Position numbers and translations under genes: made by a program. Of a stretch of 40,688 nucleotides of DNA, positions 15,339-24,732 are shown piece by piece (the first letter of the stretch is position 1; the number at the start of each line of letters is the position of its first letter). This DNA is from Thiohalocapsa sp. Its GTDB lineage: Bacteria > Pseudomonadota > Gammaproteobacteria > Chromatiales > Chromatiaceae. Where the stretch lies: the NCBI RefSeq assembly GCF_022340605.1, contig NZ_JAJDNQ010000024.1, positions 1 through 40,688 on the forward strand, written 5' to 3'. Under the pieces are notes generated by a model that made no database searches, had not been told where the DNA came from, and saw only the letters and a list, made by a program, of their open reading frames with translations.

Positions 15339-15428
15339 GACGGAAGCCCCGACGATCTTTCTCCCGCATGAAATGGCGGCGGCGATTCGTTCCCCGTCGA
15401 CCGCGCCTTCCATCTGCGGAGGTCCAAC

Positions 15429-16037
15429 GTGACCACATTGCTGCATCACCTCGCGGGCCTCATCGGCCAGTACGGCATTCCGGCCGTGTTCCTCGCGGTA
15501 TCGTTGGAGTCGATGGGCGTGCCTCTGCCCGGCGAAGGCACCATCGTGATCGCCTCCGCCGCCGCGGGGGCGGGAGATTTGGACATTCGCCTGGTGGTGC
15601 TGACCGCCTTGGTCGCGGCAGTGCTCGGCGACAACTTGGGCTACCTGATCGGGCGCAAGCTCGGCCGGCCGGTGATCCTGCGCTATGGCGCCCGCTTCGG
15701 CGCCACCGAGTGCCAGCTTGCCCGCGCCGAGGGGGCCGCGGCGCGCCATGGGCCGCTGATGGTGATCTTCGCGCGCTTCTTCGTGGTGCTGCGCCAGCTC
15801 AACGGCGTCGTCGCCGGCTTGAGCCGCATGCGCTGGCGGGTGTTCCTCGCCGCGAACGCCATCGGTGCCGCGCTCTGGGTCGGGCTCTGGTCGGCGCTGG
15901 CCTACCGCTTCGGGCTGACCACCGAGGCGCTGCCCTTCATCTGGCATCACCTGTACGTGCTCGCCGCAATCCTCGGGCTCTTCTCGATACTGGCCCTGAC
16001 GGCGCTGTTCCTGCGCTCACGCCGCCACCCGCGCTGA
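15429..16037 (+). CDS. DedA-family membrane protein
   Basis: A 202-residue polytopic inner-membrane protein starting at GTG with GGAGG six bases upstream. It shows the DedA signature: an N-terminal re-entrant region with ESMGVPLPGEG (near residue 30), then LGDNLGYLIGRKLGR (near 72), the conserved FARFFVVLRQLNGVVAGLSRM (near 115-135) and three C-terminal helices. DedA proteins are lipid scramblases or flippases, with members moving undecaprenyl phosphate or phosphatidylethanolamine and supporting membrane potential. It stands alone, divergent from the YbaK-type gene. Confidence 0.92.
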   Translation: MTTLLHHLAGLIGQYGIPAVFLAVSLESMGVPLPGEGTIVIASAAAGAGDLDIRLVVLTALVAAVLGDNLGYLIGRKLGRPVILRYGARFGATECQLARAEGAAARHGPLMVIFARFFVVLRQLNGVVAGLSRMRWRVFLAANAIGAALWVGLWSALAYRFGLTTEALPFIWHHLYVLAAILGLFSILALTALFLRSRRHPR

Positions 16038-16226
16038 CGCGGGCCGGTGCCGCGGCATCGCCATGGCGCGCCGCTTCGGGCGAAACGGCCGGGGTGAAAT
16101 CGCGCGCCGAGGTTCCCATGTCGTGCAGACGACAACTCCATTCCCCGCATCGCGCATGTTGAGGCAGCCCGCATCACCCGACCGGCGACGCCGCAAAGCC
16201 GCGCGCGGCCAGGGTCGGCATCGCCC

Positions 16227-16727
16227 GTGGCGACCATAACCAGCATCCGCGCCGCCAAGGCACTGCTGGTGCTCAGCATGGGGTTCTTCGCCCTGCTCGC
16301 GGGCATCGGCAACGTGATGGCGCCCGGCGCCAACCTGTCTTTCGTGCGCCATGTGCTGGCGATGGACACGGTGTTCCCCGACAACCCGCTGCGCTGGCGG
16401 GCCATCACCAGTCCCGTGCTGCACCAGAGCGCCTTCTGGGGCATCGTCGCCGTTGAGTTGGCGGTCGCGGCGCTGTGCCTCTGGGGCGGTGCCCGGCTGC
16501 TGCTGGATGCGGCGGCGCCCGCACTCCGATTCAACGCCGCCAAGGCACCCGCGGTGGCTGGCCTGACGCTCGGCATCCTGCTCTGGTTCACCGGCTTCAT
16601 CGTCATCGGCGGCGAATGGTTCCTGATGTGGCAGTCGCAGGAATGGAACGGCATCGAGGCGGCGTTTCGCTTCACCGCCTGTCTGTTCCTGACGCTGCTG
16701 TTCGTCGTCGGCGAGGACCGGGACTGA
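16227..16727 (+). CDS. DUF2165 small integral membrane protein
   Basis: A 166-residue protein with four hydrophobic segments, starting at a GTG. It matches the DUF2165 pattern well: FVRHVLAMDTVFPDN after the first helix, RAITSPVLHQSAFWGIV, LRFNAAKAPAVAGLTLG, and the diagnostic VIGGEWFLMWQSQEWNG followed by AAFRFTACLFLTLLF. Members are inner-membrane proteins of unknown function. The gene is 189 bases after dedA on the same strand. The intervening sequence holds no gene. Confidence 0.9.
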   Translation: MATITSIRAAKALLVLSMGFFALLAGIGNVMAPGANLSFVRHVLAMDTVFPDNPLRWRAITSPVLHQSAFWGIVAVELAVAALCLWGGARLLLDAAAPALRFNAAKAPAVAGLTLGILLWFTGFIVIGGEWFLMWQSQEWNGIEAAFRFTACLFLTLLFVVGEDRD

Positions 16728-16816
16728 CCGGCCGCATCGGGCCTCATCGGACTCCATCAGGGCGATGGCCCGGACGACCGCCGCATCGATTCTCCAAGCC
16801 AACCCGGACACCAACC

Positions 16817-17317
16817 TTGGACCAAGACGCCTTCCGCGATACCTACAACGCCGTCAACGAACGCCGCTGTCCGTACGAGAAGTCCGTCCTGACGGACAAC
16901 TGCGGCTGCGCGCGGGCCGAGCGATTCTGCATCGCCGAGCGCGAGGGGGTGCACTGCACCGCCGACGCGGCCCAGGCGCGCTGCCTCGGGTTCCTGGAGC
17001 AACTGCGCGGCCAGGCCCGCTTCGCGTTGCGCACCACCGACGCCCATGCGTCGCTGCCGCACGCCAAGGCCATGCGCATCCAGGTGGGCGGGCTGCGCGG
17101 GGTGCACGCTGCGCTCGCGCCGGACGCCGGCATACCGGCACGCATCGACGACGTGGACGGCCTGCTGCGCACGGCCATCGCGCGCTTCGGCGGCCTCGCC
17201 AACCTGCCCTACCCGCAGATCATCCAGCAGATTGCCGCCTACAAGGGCAGGCAGTCGTTCCGCGAGCGCCGCCGCGCCCGCAAGCCCACCGAGCCAGGGG
17301 ACGACGAACCGGCCTGA
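16817..17317 (+). CDS. Six-cysteine soluble protein, unknown function
   Basis: 166 residues from a TTG at 16817; a later start is unlikely because the cysteine cluster begins at residue 18. Cysteines at 18, 29, 31, 38, 47 and 56 occur in RRCPYEK, NCGCARAERFC, VHCT and RCLGF. They could hold an iron-sulfur cluster or zinc. A second, cysteine-free half (about 85-150) contains MRIQVGGLRGVHAAL, DVDGLLRTAIARFGGLANLPY and a basic C-terminus. The frame extends upstream without a convincing start, and no Shine-Dalgarno is obvious. I believe it belongs to an uncharacterised family of Gammaproteobacteria but cannot name it. Confidence 0.65.
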   Translation: MDQDAFRDTYNAVNERRCPYEKSVLTDNCGCARAERFCIAEREGVHCTADAAQARCLGFLEQLRGQARFALRTTDAHASLPHAKAMRIQVGGLRGVHAALAPDAGIPARIDDVDGLLRTAIARFGGLANLPYPQIIQQIAAYKGRQSFRERRRARKPTEPGDDEPA

Positions 17318-17470
17318 GCCCAGCGCGTGGCCAGTTCGCATCCCGCGCTCGCAGGTGCCGCCGGCAGACGCGCGCGGCGAGGCTCGGGCGCCGGCGTTGC
17401 CTCGGCGCGAGCCCTGACCGACAATCCGCCCACCGGCCATTGACGGCACCCACGCCAGCAACACCCTGCA

Positions 17471-17692
17471 GTGCCCCGCATCCCCGCCGAGCTGAGCATC
17501 AACGGCGTCTACGCGCCGCCCTGGCTAGTGGCCGCCCTGCTGGGGCTGTTGCTGGCGATGGTGTTGGCGCGACTCGCCAATTGGACCGGACTGAGCCGCT
17601 TCGTGTGGCATCCGCCCTTGTTCTTCGCCGCACTCGTGGTGGCCTGCACCGTGCTGATGGGCACGACCCTGGTACCGGCGTTCTTCGGTTGA
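17471..17692 (+). CDS. DUF1656 small membrane protein of an efflux set
   Basis: 73 residues with two membrane helices (about 18-38 and 50-68), starting at a GTG. The pattern ELSINGVYAPPWLVAALLG and HPPLFFAALVV is characteristic of DUF1656 (AaeX-like), which is encoded between or beside HlyD and FUSC proteins. It is thought to be the small third subunit of the AaeAB type of aromatic acid or drug efflux pump. The HlyD gene starts 51 bases further on. Confidence 0.85.
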   Translation: MPRIPAELSINGVYAPPWLVAALLGLLLAMVLARLANWTGLSRFVWHPPLFFAALVVACTVLMGTTLVPAFFG

Positions 17693-17743
17693 ACCGGCCC
17701 CGCCGCCCCTTGCTTCCAGGCGCATGTTTTCAGGAGTCCCCGG

Positions 17744-18685
17744 ATGATCGCCCGGCACCCCCAAGGCTCGGCCTCGCGGCTGCATGACTGGCTCTTCGAC
17801 CTGCTGCGGATACTGGTGACGCTGGCGATGGTCGCCATCGCCGCCGCTTCGGTGTGGTGGGTCCGGGAGCAGCAGCAGGCACATCCCTGGACCCGCGACG
17901 GGCAGGTTCTCGGCAACCTGGTCCAGGTCGCACCGCAGGTGGCCGGGCCGGTTATCGCGGTGCACGTCACCGACAATCAGCGGGTGGCCAAAGGCGACGT
18001 GCTGTTCGAGATCGATCCGACGCCCTTCGAAGAGGCCGTGCACCAGGCAGAGGCCGAGCTGGCCGCGGCGAGCGCCGACGGACGCGGCGGCGCCGCGAAC
18101 CACCACGACGCACCGTCGGACGCGTCCGCGACGACCGAGCAGACCGAGAACACGGCGGCGCGCGGCGCCGGCGTCGCCCTCGCCAAGCTGGCGGCGGCAC
18201 ACCGCCGGCTTGCGCTGGCGCGGGTGACCGCGCCGGTGAGCGGCTTCGTGACCAACCTGACGCTCGCGGCCGGTAGCCAGGTCGAGGCCGGCACGCCGCA
18301 GATCGCGCTGGTCGAACCCGGCACCTTCTGGGTGGACGCCTACTTCAAGGAAACGGACCTGGCGGCGATCCACCCCGGCGACCCGGCGGCGGTGGTGCTC
18401 ATGAGTGCGCCGGACCGACCGCTGACGGGCCGGGTCCTGAGCATTGCCCACGGCATCGCCCGGCGGAACATGGGCAAGGGTCCGGGCGACCTGGCACAGG
18501 TGGCGCCGACCTTCGAGTGGATTCGCCTCGCGCAGCGCATCCCGGTACACATCGAGCTCATCGACCCGCCCGCGGACTTGCCGCTGCGCATCGGCACCAC
18601 CGCCAGCGTGACCGTCCGACCGTCCGCCACCGCCGACGACGGCGCCGCCGCCGGGCACGGTGGTGGCGAGCACGGCGGTGGCTGA
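17744..18685 (+). CDS. HlyD-family periplasmic adaptor (AaeA/EmrA-like)
   Basis: A 313-residue membrane fusion protein with AGGAG before its ATG. It has one N-terminal membrane helix (about 20-42) and the first half of the lipoyl domain (VAPQVAGPVIAVHVTDNQRVAKGDVLFEID, 63-92). The second lipoyl half follows (APVSGFVTNLTLAAGSQVEAGTPQIALV, 164-190), then a beta-barrel region. Between the lipoyl halves the usual long coiled-coil hairpin is replaced by a short helix and a low-complexity His/Asp/Thr-rich linker (111-140). The adaptor connects the FUSC pump in the inner membrane to an outer-membrane channel. The short hairpin is odd for TolC docking. The tail is His/Gly rich. Confidence 0.9.
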   Translation: MIARHPQGSASRLHDWLFDLLRILVTLAMVAIAAASVWWVREQQQAHPWTRDGQVLGNLVQVAPQVAGPVIAVHVTDNQRVAKGDVLFEIDPTPFEEAVHQAEAELAAASADGRGGAANHHDAPSDASATTEQTENTAARGAGVALAKLAAAHRRLALARVTAPVSGFVTNLTLAAGSQVEAGTPQIALVEPGTFWVDAYFKETDLAAIHPGDPAAVVLMSAPDRPLTGRVLSIAHGIARRNMGKGPGDLAQVAPTFEWIRLAQRIPVHIELIDPPADLPLRIGTTASVTVRPSATADDGAAAGHGGGEHGGG

Positions 18686-21002
18686 CGCCGCAGCGCCACT
18701 GCCGCGGCCGCAACTGGCCGGGCGCGTGCTCGGCAGCACGCCGTTGTGGAGCCCCACGGCGGCGGTCAACGCGCTGAAGACCGCCATCGGCATCATCGCC
18801 GCCTGGTACATCGCCCTGTGGCTCAATTGGCCTGAGCCGTTCATGGCGCCGCTGGCGGTGGTGACGCTGCAGACACCCTACCTCGGCGCGTCGCTGCAAA
18901 AGGGGCTGATGCGCAGCCTCGGCACCCTCACCGGCGCACTGCTGGTGCTGCTGCTGCTAGCCTGGCTGGTGCAGAGCCAGTGGCCGCTGATTACCGCGCT
19001 GTCGCTCGTGATCGGTGCCGGGATCTACGCGATGCGCCACAGCCGCTACGCCTACGCCTGGTTCATGCTGACGCTGAACGTGGCGCTGATCGCCACCGAC
19101 GCCGCCGCCGCGCCCGATAGCGCCTTCGAGCTCGCCGTCTATCGCAGCGCGCAGACCATCGTCGGCATCCTCGTGGTGCTGGTGGTCAACGGCCTGTTCT
19201 GGCCACGCACCGGCGGGCGGGCCTACGCCCACAAGCTGGCCGAGATCCGGCGCGAGCTCACCGCTCATCTGGACCGTCTGGGCGCGCAGGTCGCGGCCGC
19301 CACGCCGGTGGAGTCGCCGCGCGCCCTGCGCGGGGCCGGCGTGGCGCTGCGGGAGATCCTCGCCGCCGCGGCCCTGGACAGTGGCGGCTTCCGGCAACTG
19401 CACCGCACCTACGAGGCGCAGGTTCAGGCGATCGGCGACCTGGTGGGCTCGCTGATGGCCTTCGGAGAAGGGCTGCGGCTGGTGGCCGAGGGCGACGCCG
19501 CGGTGCTGAGCGCCGAGGAGCGGGGCATGGTCGCCGACGTCCTGCATGACCTCGCGCGCGCCGTCGACGCGCTCGGCGGCACCGGGAGCGCGGCCGCCGC
19601 GGCGACGCGCGCCGCGCTGGCTGCCGCGCACGCGGGCTGCGAGCGCCTGCTCGGCAGCGCACGCGATCCCGTCCCTGGTCTCATCCGTGCCGGACGGGAC
19701 AGTGCACTGCTGCACGCCGCCGCCCTACAGCTGCGGGTGCTGATGGACGAGGTACAGACCCTCGCCGATACCAGCGCCGCGGTGGCCGCCGGACGCCGCC
19801 TACCGCCGGCGGACCTGCCCGCGGATCGGCAGCCCGTCACGCTCCGGCGCCTGGCCAACGGGCTGCCGGACGCGCTGGCCGTGACGCTGGCTTACTGGAC
19901 CATGATGCTGGTCTGGATCGAGCTGCAGTGGCCGCCCGTGGGCTTCATCGGCGTGCTGATGGCGGTGGCGGTGGTGGGGCTCGATGCGCTGACGGCGCTG
20001 CCGGTACGTCAATCCGCCTGGGCCGCGATCTTCGGCGCGTTCATCGGGCTCGTCATCACCGCGCCGGTGTATCTGCTAGTGATGCCGCGCCTGGACGGCT
20101 TCACGGAACTGACCCTGGTGCTGTTTCCGTTCTTCTACGCCATCGCGTACCTGTTCCATGCCCTGCCGCGGCCGCGCAACATGGTGGTGCTGCGGGTGGC
20201 CATCATCGCGCTGATCATGGTGAACCTGTCACCGAGCCAGCATTACGACGCCGCCGCCTACCTGAACGTCGGCCTGAGCGTGCTGACGGGCTTTGTCGTC
20301 GGCGTCGCACTGCTCGGGATCTTGCGCGGCATGACGCCCCGCGAGCGGCTGCGCCGGCGCCTGAAGGCGCTGCTGCAAACCCTGGACACGGCGCTCGCCG
20401 ACCTGGCCGACCCCCGCCGACCCGGCTTCGAACGGGTGGTGCGGCAGCACGTGCAGGCCCTGCGCGCGGAGCAACAGCTCATCGCGGAGATCGCCCCGCA
20501 GGTCTATGCACCCCATGTGCCGCAGAACGACCCCAGACGCATCCGCGCGCTGGTGGAAGCGGCGGAGGCGCTGTCGATTCGCTTTCGGGCCTTGCAGCGG
20601 GCGCGCGCCCGCTGGCTCGCCGCGGGCGCATCCCAGGCACCGACCGCCGGCGCCGGGAACGAGCGTGCGCATGCCCTCGCCGAGCGCTGGCGAGGTGCCT
20701 TCCGCTGCTCGGTGCGCGCGCTGCTGGCGGGCTTGGAGCGGCCATATGCGCCGGTGACACTCACCGCGCTGGATACCACCCGGGCGCGGGCGCTGGCGGA
20801 TCTCGAGGCGCTGCACCATCAGCACGCCCCGCATTCGGCGCCGGATCCAGCGCCTGATATGGCGCCGGATGCGGCTTCCGATGCCACCCTGCTCCGGCTC
20901 GGCATCGCCGGGCATTACGTGGGCGTGGCGCGGGCGTTGCGGGAGTCGGCGGCAGCATTCAATGCCATCGACTGGGCTGCATGGCAGATACCGCGCTTCT
21001 GA
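18660..21002 (+). CDS. FUSC-family efflux transporter (AaeB-like)
   Basis: A 780-residue inner-membrane protein with the duplicated FUSC layout: six N-terminal helices (LKTAIGIIAAWYIALWL, TLQTPYLGASLQKGLMRSLGTLTGALL), a long helical cytoplasmic domain (about 185-390), a second helix bundle (about 400-560), and a C-terminal cytoplasmic domain. Together with DUF1656 and HlyD proteins such pumps export aromatic acids, dyes or other toxic anions. The GTG at 18660 gives a 26-base overlap with the adaptor gene; another GTG at 18678 gives an 8-base overlap and is equally possible. No regulator is linked. Confidence 0.9.
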   Translation: MVASTAVADAAAPLPRPQLAGRVLGSTPLWSPTAAVNALKTAIGIIAAWYIALWLNWPEPFMAPLAVVTLQTPYLGASLQKGLMRSLGTLTGALLVLLLLAWLVQSQWPLITALSLVIGAGIYAMRHSRYAYAWFMLTLNVALIATDAAAAPDSAFELAVYRSAQTIVGILVVLVVNGLFWPRTGGRAYAHKLAEIRRELTAHLDRLGAQVAAATPVESPRALRGAGVALREILAAAALDSGGFRQLHRTYEAQVQAIGDLVGSLMAFGEGLRLVAEGDAAVLSAEERGMVADVLHDLARAVDALGGTGSAAAAATRAALAAAHAGCERLLGSARDPVPGLIRAGRDSALLHAAALQLRVLMDEVQTLADTSAAVAAGRRLPPADLPADRQPVTLRRLANGLPDALAVTLAYWTMMLVWIELQWPPVGFIGVLMAVAVVGLDALTALPVRQSAWAAIFGAFIGLVITAPVYLLVMPRLDGFTELTLVLFPFFYAIAYLFHALPRPRNMVVLRVAIIALIMVNLSPSQHYDAAAYLNVGLSVLTGFVVGVALLGILRGMTPRERLRRRLKALLQTLDTALADLADPRRPGFERVVRQHVQALRAEQQLIAEIAPQVYAPHVPQNDPRRIRALVEAAEALSIRFRALQRARARWLAAGASQAPTAGAGNERAHALAERWRGAFRCSVRALLAGLERPYAPVTLTALDTTRARALADLEALHHQHAPHSAPDPAPDMAPDAASDATLLRLGIAGHYVGVARALRESAAAFNAIDWAAWQIPRF

Positions 21003-21090
21003 AGCGCGCGCGAGCACCTATTCTCTGTGCGTATGATGCGGACCGTCGGTTTGGCGCTAGCGTAACCGCTGCTTCGGGCGCGCCGGCATC

Positions 21091-21639
21091 GTGGGAGCGC
21101 CCCTGGTGACCGTCTAAACCGGCCCCGTCGGCGCCTTCCTGTACCTGCTCGCCTGCCGCCGGCCCTTCCCCGGCGGGCACGACCACTACACCGCCGCCAC
21201 CTGGAAGCAAGGCCTGAACAGCGAGATGCACTGCCTCGCCGGCGATGCCACCAGCATCGTCGTCGCCGCGGCCATCGTGCCGGCCTTCGGGCTGGCGAAC
21301 GGCTGGGACGCGCTGATCGAGTACGGCGCGGGGTTCTTCTTCGGACTGTTCATCTTCCAGGCGCTGATGATGGTGCGCATGTACCAGGGCAACTACCTGC
21401 GCGCCGTGCGCAAGACCTTCTTCGCCGAGACCTTGTCCATGAACCTGGTCATGACCGGCATGATCCCGGTGATGCTTTGGCTCGCGTCGCTGTGGCCGGA
21501 TGCGGAAGACCCGCTATCGGGCATGACCATGCGCGCGCCGCCCGCCGGCGTGGCGCTGCCGTGGATCATCGCCACCTTTGCCGTGCTGATCGCGGCGGTC
21601 TGGGCGACGACACGCTGGGTACCGGTCAGCTTCGCCTGA
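21091..21639 (+). pseudogene. DUF4396 membrane protein, 5' end interrupted
   Basis: The open part from the ATG at 21226 gives 137 residues with the DUF4396 motif MHCLAGDATSIVVAAAIV, then ALIEYGAGFFFGLFIFQALMMV and FAETLSMNLVMTGMIPVMLWL. The same frame upstream still reads as family sequence (TGPVGAFLYLLACRRPF, YTAATWKQGLNSE), but a TAA at 21115-21117 splits it from APLVTV. The N-terminal helices before that are not recognisable. It is either a nonsense-interrupted gene or a shortened form starting at 21226. DUF4396 proteins are polytopic with conserved histidines and cysteines, function unknown. It lies 3' of the FUSC gene and may once have been co-transcribed. Confidence 0.7.
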
Positions 21640-21657
21640 GGGCGCGGCGCGCTCGGC

Positions 21658-24534
21658 TCAGCCGCTCTGCGCGGAACGCGCGCTGCGCAGTTCCTCCAGC
21701 AGACGGGCCGCCTGATCGCGTTTGGCGAACCCCGGCCCCGCCGTCTGCAGCAGATCGGTCAGCTGCGCCATGGCCTCGTCGGTGCGCCCGAGACCCTTCA
21801 GCGCGACGGCGATGTGGTAGCCGATGCTCGGGTCGTCGGCGGCGCGGGTCTGCGCATCGCGCAGGTACGCGAGCCCCTCGTTCAGCTCACCGCGGCTCAC
21901 CAGCACCCAGCCCAGGGTGTCGCCGGTCTCCGCCGCGCTGGGCAACAGATCGTGGGCACGGCGTGCGTACGCCAGCGCCCGCGGGTCGTCGAGCTCGTTA
22001 TAGATGACGGCCAGGTTGTTGAGCAGCATCGGGTTGTCTGGTGCGCGCGTTAGCCCCTGCTCGAGCAGGGTGACGGCCCGCTCATGATCCCCCAGCGCGT
22101 AGTAGCCCTCGCCGAGGGTCTGCATCACGACCCCGTCGCCGGGATGCGCATCGAGCCAGGACTGCAGGAAGGCCACGCCCTTGGCCATGCCCGCGGCGTC
22201 GCGCTTGGCCTCGAACGCGCGTATGGCCAGCAGCGGCGATTCTGTCAGCTTCAGCGCGCGGGAGAACGCATCGAAGGCCGCCTCGGGCTGCCCCTTGGCG
22301 GTGAAGACGAGTCCCATCAGGTGATCGGCGTAAGGTTGCTTCGGGTAGTCACGGCGCAGCTTCTGTACCACCTCCAAGGCGTCGTCGAAGCGCCCATGCG
22401 CGATGAGCTGCTCGCCGAAGCGCAGCCGCGCCGGCAGGTAATCCGGGTCGCCCTCGGTGGCCTTCCGCAGCGACCAGAGGGCACCGTCGGCATCGCCCGC
22501 CTCGAGCTGCAGCATGGCCACTTTCAGCAGGCGGCGGGCATCGTAGCCGGCGAGGCTGGAGCCGCGGCGCAGCACCACCTGCGCCGTCGAGCGACGGCCG
22601 CTGGCGATATAGGCCCGGCTCAGGGTCGCGAGCAGGTCGGGGTCGTCCGGCCGGTCGTTGCCGGCACGAACCTCGACGCTCTCGGCGACACGCACTGCCT
22701 TGTCGGGCTCGCGCATGCGCAGCAGGAGCTCGGTCTGATAGATGGCCACGTCAATCGCGCCGGGATCGGCCGCGAGCGCGCGCTCGGAGAGCCGCAGGGC
22801 CTGGTCGAGGTCGCCGTCGGCCTCGTAAGAGCGCGCCATGACCATCAGTGCCTCGGTCTCGTCGGGCTCGGCCTCGAGCACGCGCTGGAGGTGACCGCGC
22901 GCCAGCTTCACCTTGCCCTCGCGCAGCAGCAGCTCCGCCAGATTGGTGCGCGCCGGATAGAACCCCGGCTCATACGCCAACGCGAGCTCGAAGGCCCAGC
23001 GGGCAGTGTCGAGGTCGCCCTTGGCGAAGGCCGCGGCGCCCAGCAAATTGATGTAAGAGAGATTGTCCGGCACCCGCAGCAGCAGCTTGCGCGCTCCTTC
23101 CAGGGCGCCGTCGTAATCGCGCTCCTGCAGCAGCATGACGATGAGCGTCGCCCCGGCGTTGCTGAGCTCCGGGCGACTGTCGAACACCGCCGAGAGCTCG
23201 CTGATGGCGTCGTCGTGCCGCCCGAGCCCGAACTCGTTCACCGCCCGCTGGGTGCGCAGCATGACGTCGTCGCCGCGCTGCTCCTGCGCGTCACGGAGCA
23301 GTTGCGCCGCGCGCAGGTGCTGCCCGGTCTTCATGTAGGCCTCGGCGAGCACCGACAGCGCCGGAACGTTGCCCGGGGTGCGCTCCACGGCGGGCTCCAG
23401 CAGCCGGATCGCCTGCTCCGGCTCGTTGTGCTGCTGCAAGGCGATGCGCGCCAACAGCACGCGCGGGCCCGTGGCATCGCCGTTCTCGGAAAGATAGAGC
23501 GTGAGGTAGTCCTCGGCCTGCTCCCAGTGCTTGAGCGTGTAGGCGATGATGCCGGCCAGCAACAGCGTCGGGCGATGGCCCTCGATGAGCTCGCGGGGGT
23601 AACGGGCGATGAGGTTGGCGCCGGCCTGCAGGGCCTCCACGGCGGCTTGGTCGTGACCGAGCTTGGTCTGCACCACCGCCCTCAGATAATGGCTGCGGGG
23701 ATCGTTCGGGTAGATCTCTTGCACGGCGCTGGCGACGGCGTCCGCCTCGTCCAGACGCCCGAGCCGCAGCAGCAGGCTGAGACGGCCGACCTGCGCCGGC
23801 AGGAACGCCGGCAACAGCTCCGCGGCCTTCGTCATGTCGGACAGTGCGCCGCTGTAGTCGCCGACGCTCTCCGACAGCACCCCTTTGAGGTACCAGGCTC
23901 GCGGCGATTTCGGTGCCACCTCCACCGCCTGCCGGGCCAATGCGGCCGCCTTCTCCAGTTCCTGCTGCAGCAGCATCACGTGCACCCGCCCGAGGATTGC
24001 CGCGGCCGAGCGCGGGTTCAGCTCCCACGCCTGCGTAAATGAGCGCTGCGCATCGAAGTACTGTTCCAGGGCCAGATACGCCTCGCCGCGCAGCGCGAGC
24101 AGCTGGGCGTCCTCTTCGGGGGCGGTGCCGATCGGGAATAGCTCGTCGAGGAGTTGCTGGGGCCGGCCCTGCATCAGGTAGGCGCGGGCCAGCGAATTCT
24201 GGATCAGCGAGCGGTGCGCGCCGAGACCATCCGCGATCAGCAGCTGCTTCTCGGCCTGCTCACCCTGGCCCATGTCCAGGTAGATGCGGCCGAGCAGCAG
24301 GTGCGCCGGCAACAGCAGCGGGTCTTCCTTGAGGGAATTCTTGAGGTAGATGTAGGCGGAACGGACGTCGCCCTTGTTGTGGGCGATGAGCGCCTTCTCG
24401 TAGTACTCGGCGGCGGCGGCCGCACCCTCGGGCGCCCCTAACAGCGGCTCCCCCTGCTGAGCGCCGGCGGCGACACAAAAGAGTGACAGTGTCAGGACGA
24501 GGACCGCGCGCGGTGGGCGGCTGAGCTTGATCAT
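21658..24534 (-). CDS. PrsT-like TPR-repeat protein (exosortase/PEP-CTERM type)
   Basis: A 958-residue exported protein made almost wholly of tetratricopeptide repeats. The signal sequence (residues 1-25, ending VAAGAQQ) has no lipobox cysteine after the helix, unlike most relatives, which are lipoproteins. The first repeats, EYYEKALIAHNKGDVRSAYIYLKNSLKEDP and LLLGRIYLDMGQGEQAEKQL, resemble the PrsT family linked to XrtA/PEP-CTERM export and polysaccharide assembly. About 20 repeats run to the C-terminus. No exosortase, PEP-CTERM substrate or glycosyltransferase gene is in the window, so its role is open. Likely a periplasmic scaffold. Confidence 0.8.
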   Translation of the reverse strand: MIKLSRPPRAVLVLTLSLFCVAAGAQQGEPLLGAPEGAAAAAEYYEKALIAHNKGDVRSAYIYLKNSLKEDPLLLPAHLLLGRIYLDMGQGEQAEKQLLIADGLGAHRSLIQNSLARAYLMQGRPQQLLDELFPIGTAPEEDAQLLALRGEAYLALEQYFDAQRSFTQAWELNPRSAAAILGRVHVMLLQQELEKAAALARQAVEVAPKSPRAWYLKGVLSESVGDYSGALSDMTKAAELLPAFLPAQVGRLSLLLRLGRLDEADAVASAVQEIYPNDPRSHYLRAVVQTKLGHDQAAVEALQAGANLIARYPRELIEGHRPTLLLAGIIAYTLKHWEQAEDYLTLYLSENGDATGPRVLLARIALQQHNEPEQAIRLLEPAVERTPGNVPALSVLAEAYMKTGQHLRAAQLLRDAQEQRGDDVMLRTQRAVNEFGLGRHDDAISELSAVFDSRPELSNAGATLIVMLLQERDYDGALEGARKLLLRVPDNLSYINLLGAAAFAKGDLDTARWAFELALAYEPGFYPARTNLAELLLREGKVKLARGHLQRVLEAEPDETEALMVMARSYEADGDLDQALRLSERALAADPGAIDVAIYQTELLLRMREPDKAVRVAESVEVRAGNDRPDDPDLLATLSRAYIASGRRSTAQVVLRRGSSLAGYDARRLLKVAMLQLEAGDADGALWSLRKATEGDPDYLPARLRFGEQLIAHGRFDDALEVVQKLRRDYPKQPYADHLMGLVFTAKGQPEAAFDAFSRALKLTESPLLAIRAFEAKRDAAGMAKGVAFLQSWLDAHPGDGVVMQTLGEGYYALGDHERAVTLLEQGLTRAPDNPMLLNNLAVIYNELDDPRALAYARRAHDLLPSAAETGDTLGWVLVSRGELNEGLAYLRDAQTRAADDPSIGYHIAVALKGLGRTDEAMAQLTDLLQTAGPGFAKRDQAARLLEELRSARSAQSG

Positions 24535-24732
24535 GGCTCCCCGTGAGCCGAAGCGGCTCGCTCGGTGTCTCGGAGATGGCGGCGTGACCCCAGCTGGGAA
24601 CGAGGCGGAGCAACGCTCATCGCCCAGGCGACCGCCACGGACTCGATGCGCCGGAATTATAGGCGAGCCGCGCGCATAGGGCGCACCCCGACGATCATCT
24701 CAGTGTCCGCCATGATCTCAGGAATGGGAATG

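Noticed and set aside
22084..24042. Open frame of 652 codons opposite the TPR gene
   Set aside because: Shadow frame rich in Gln/Arg/His without a ribosome site or family pattern; the TPR repeats lie on the other strand.
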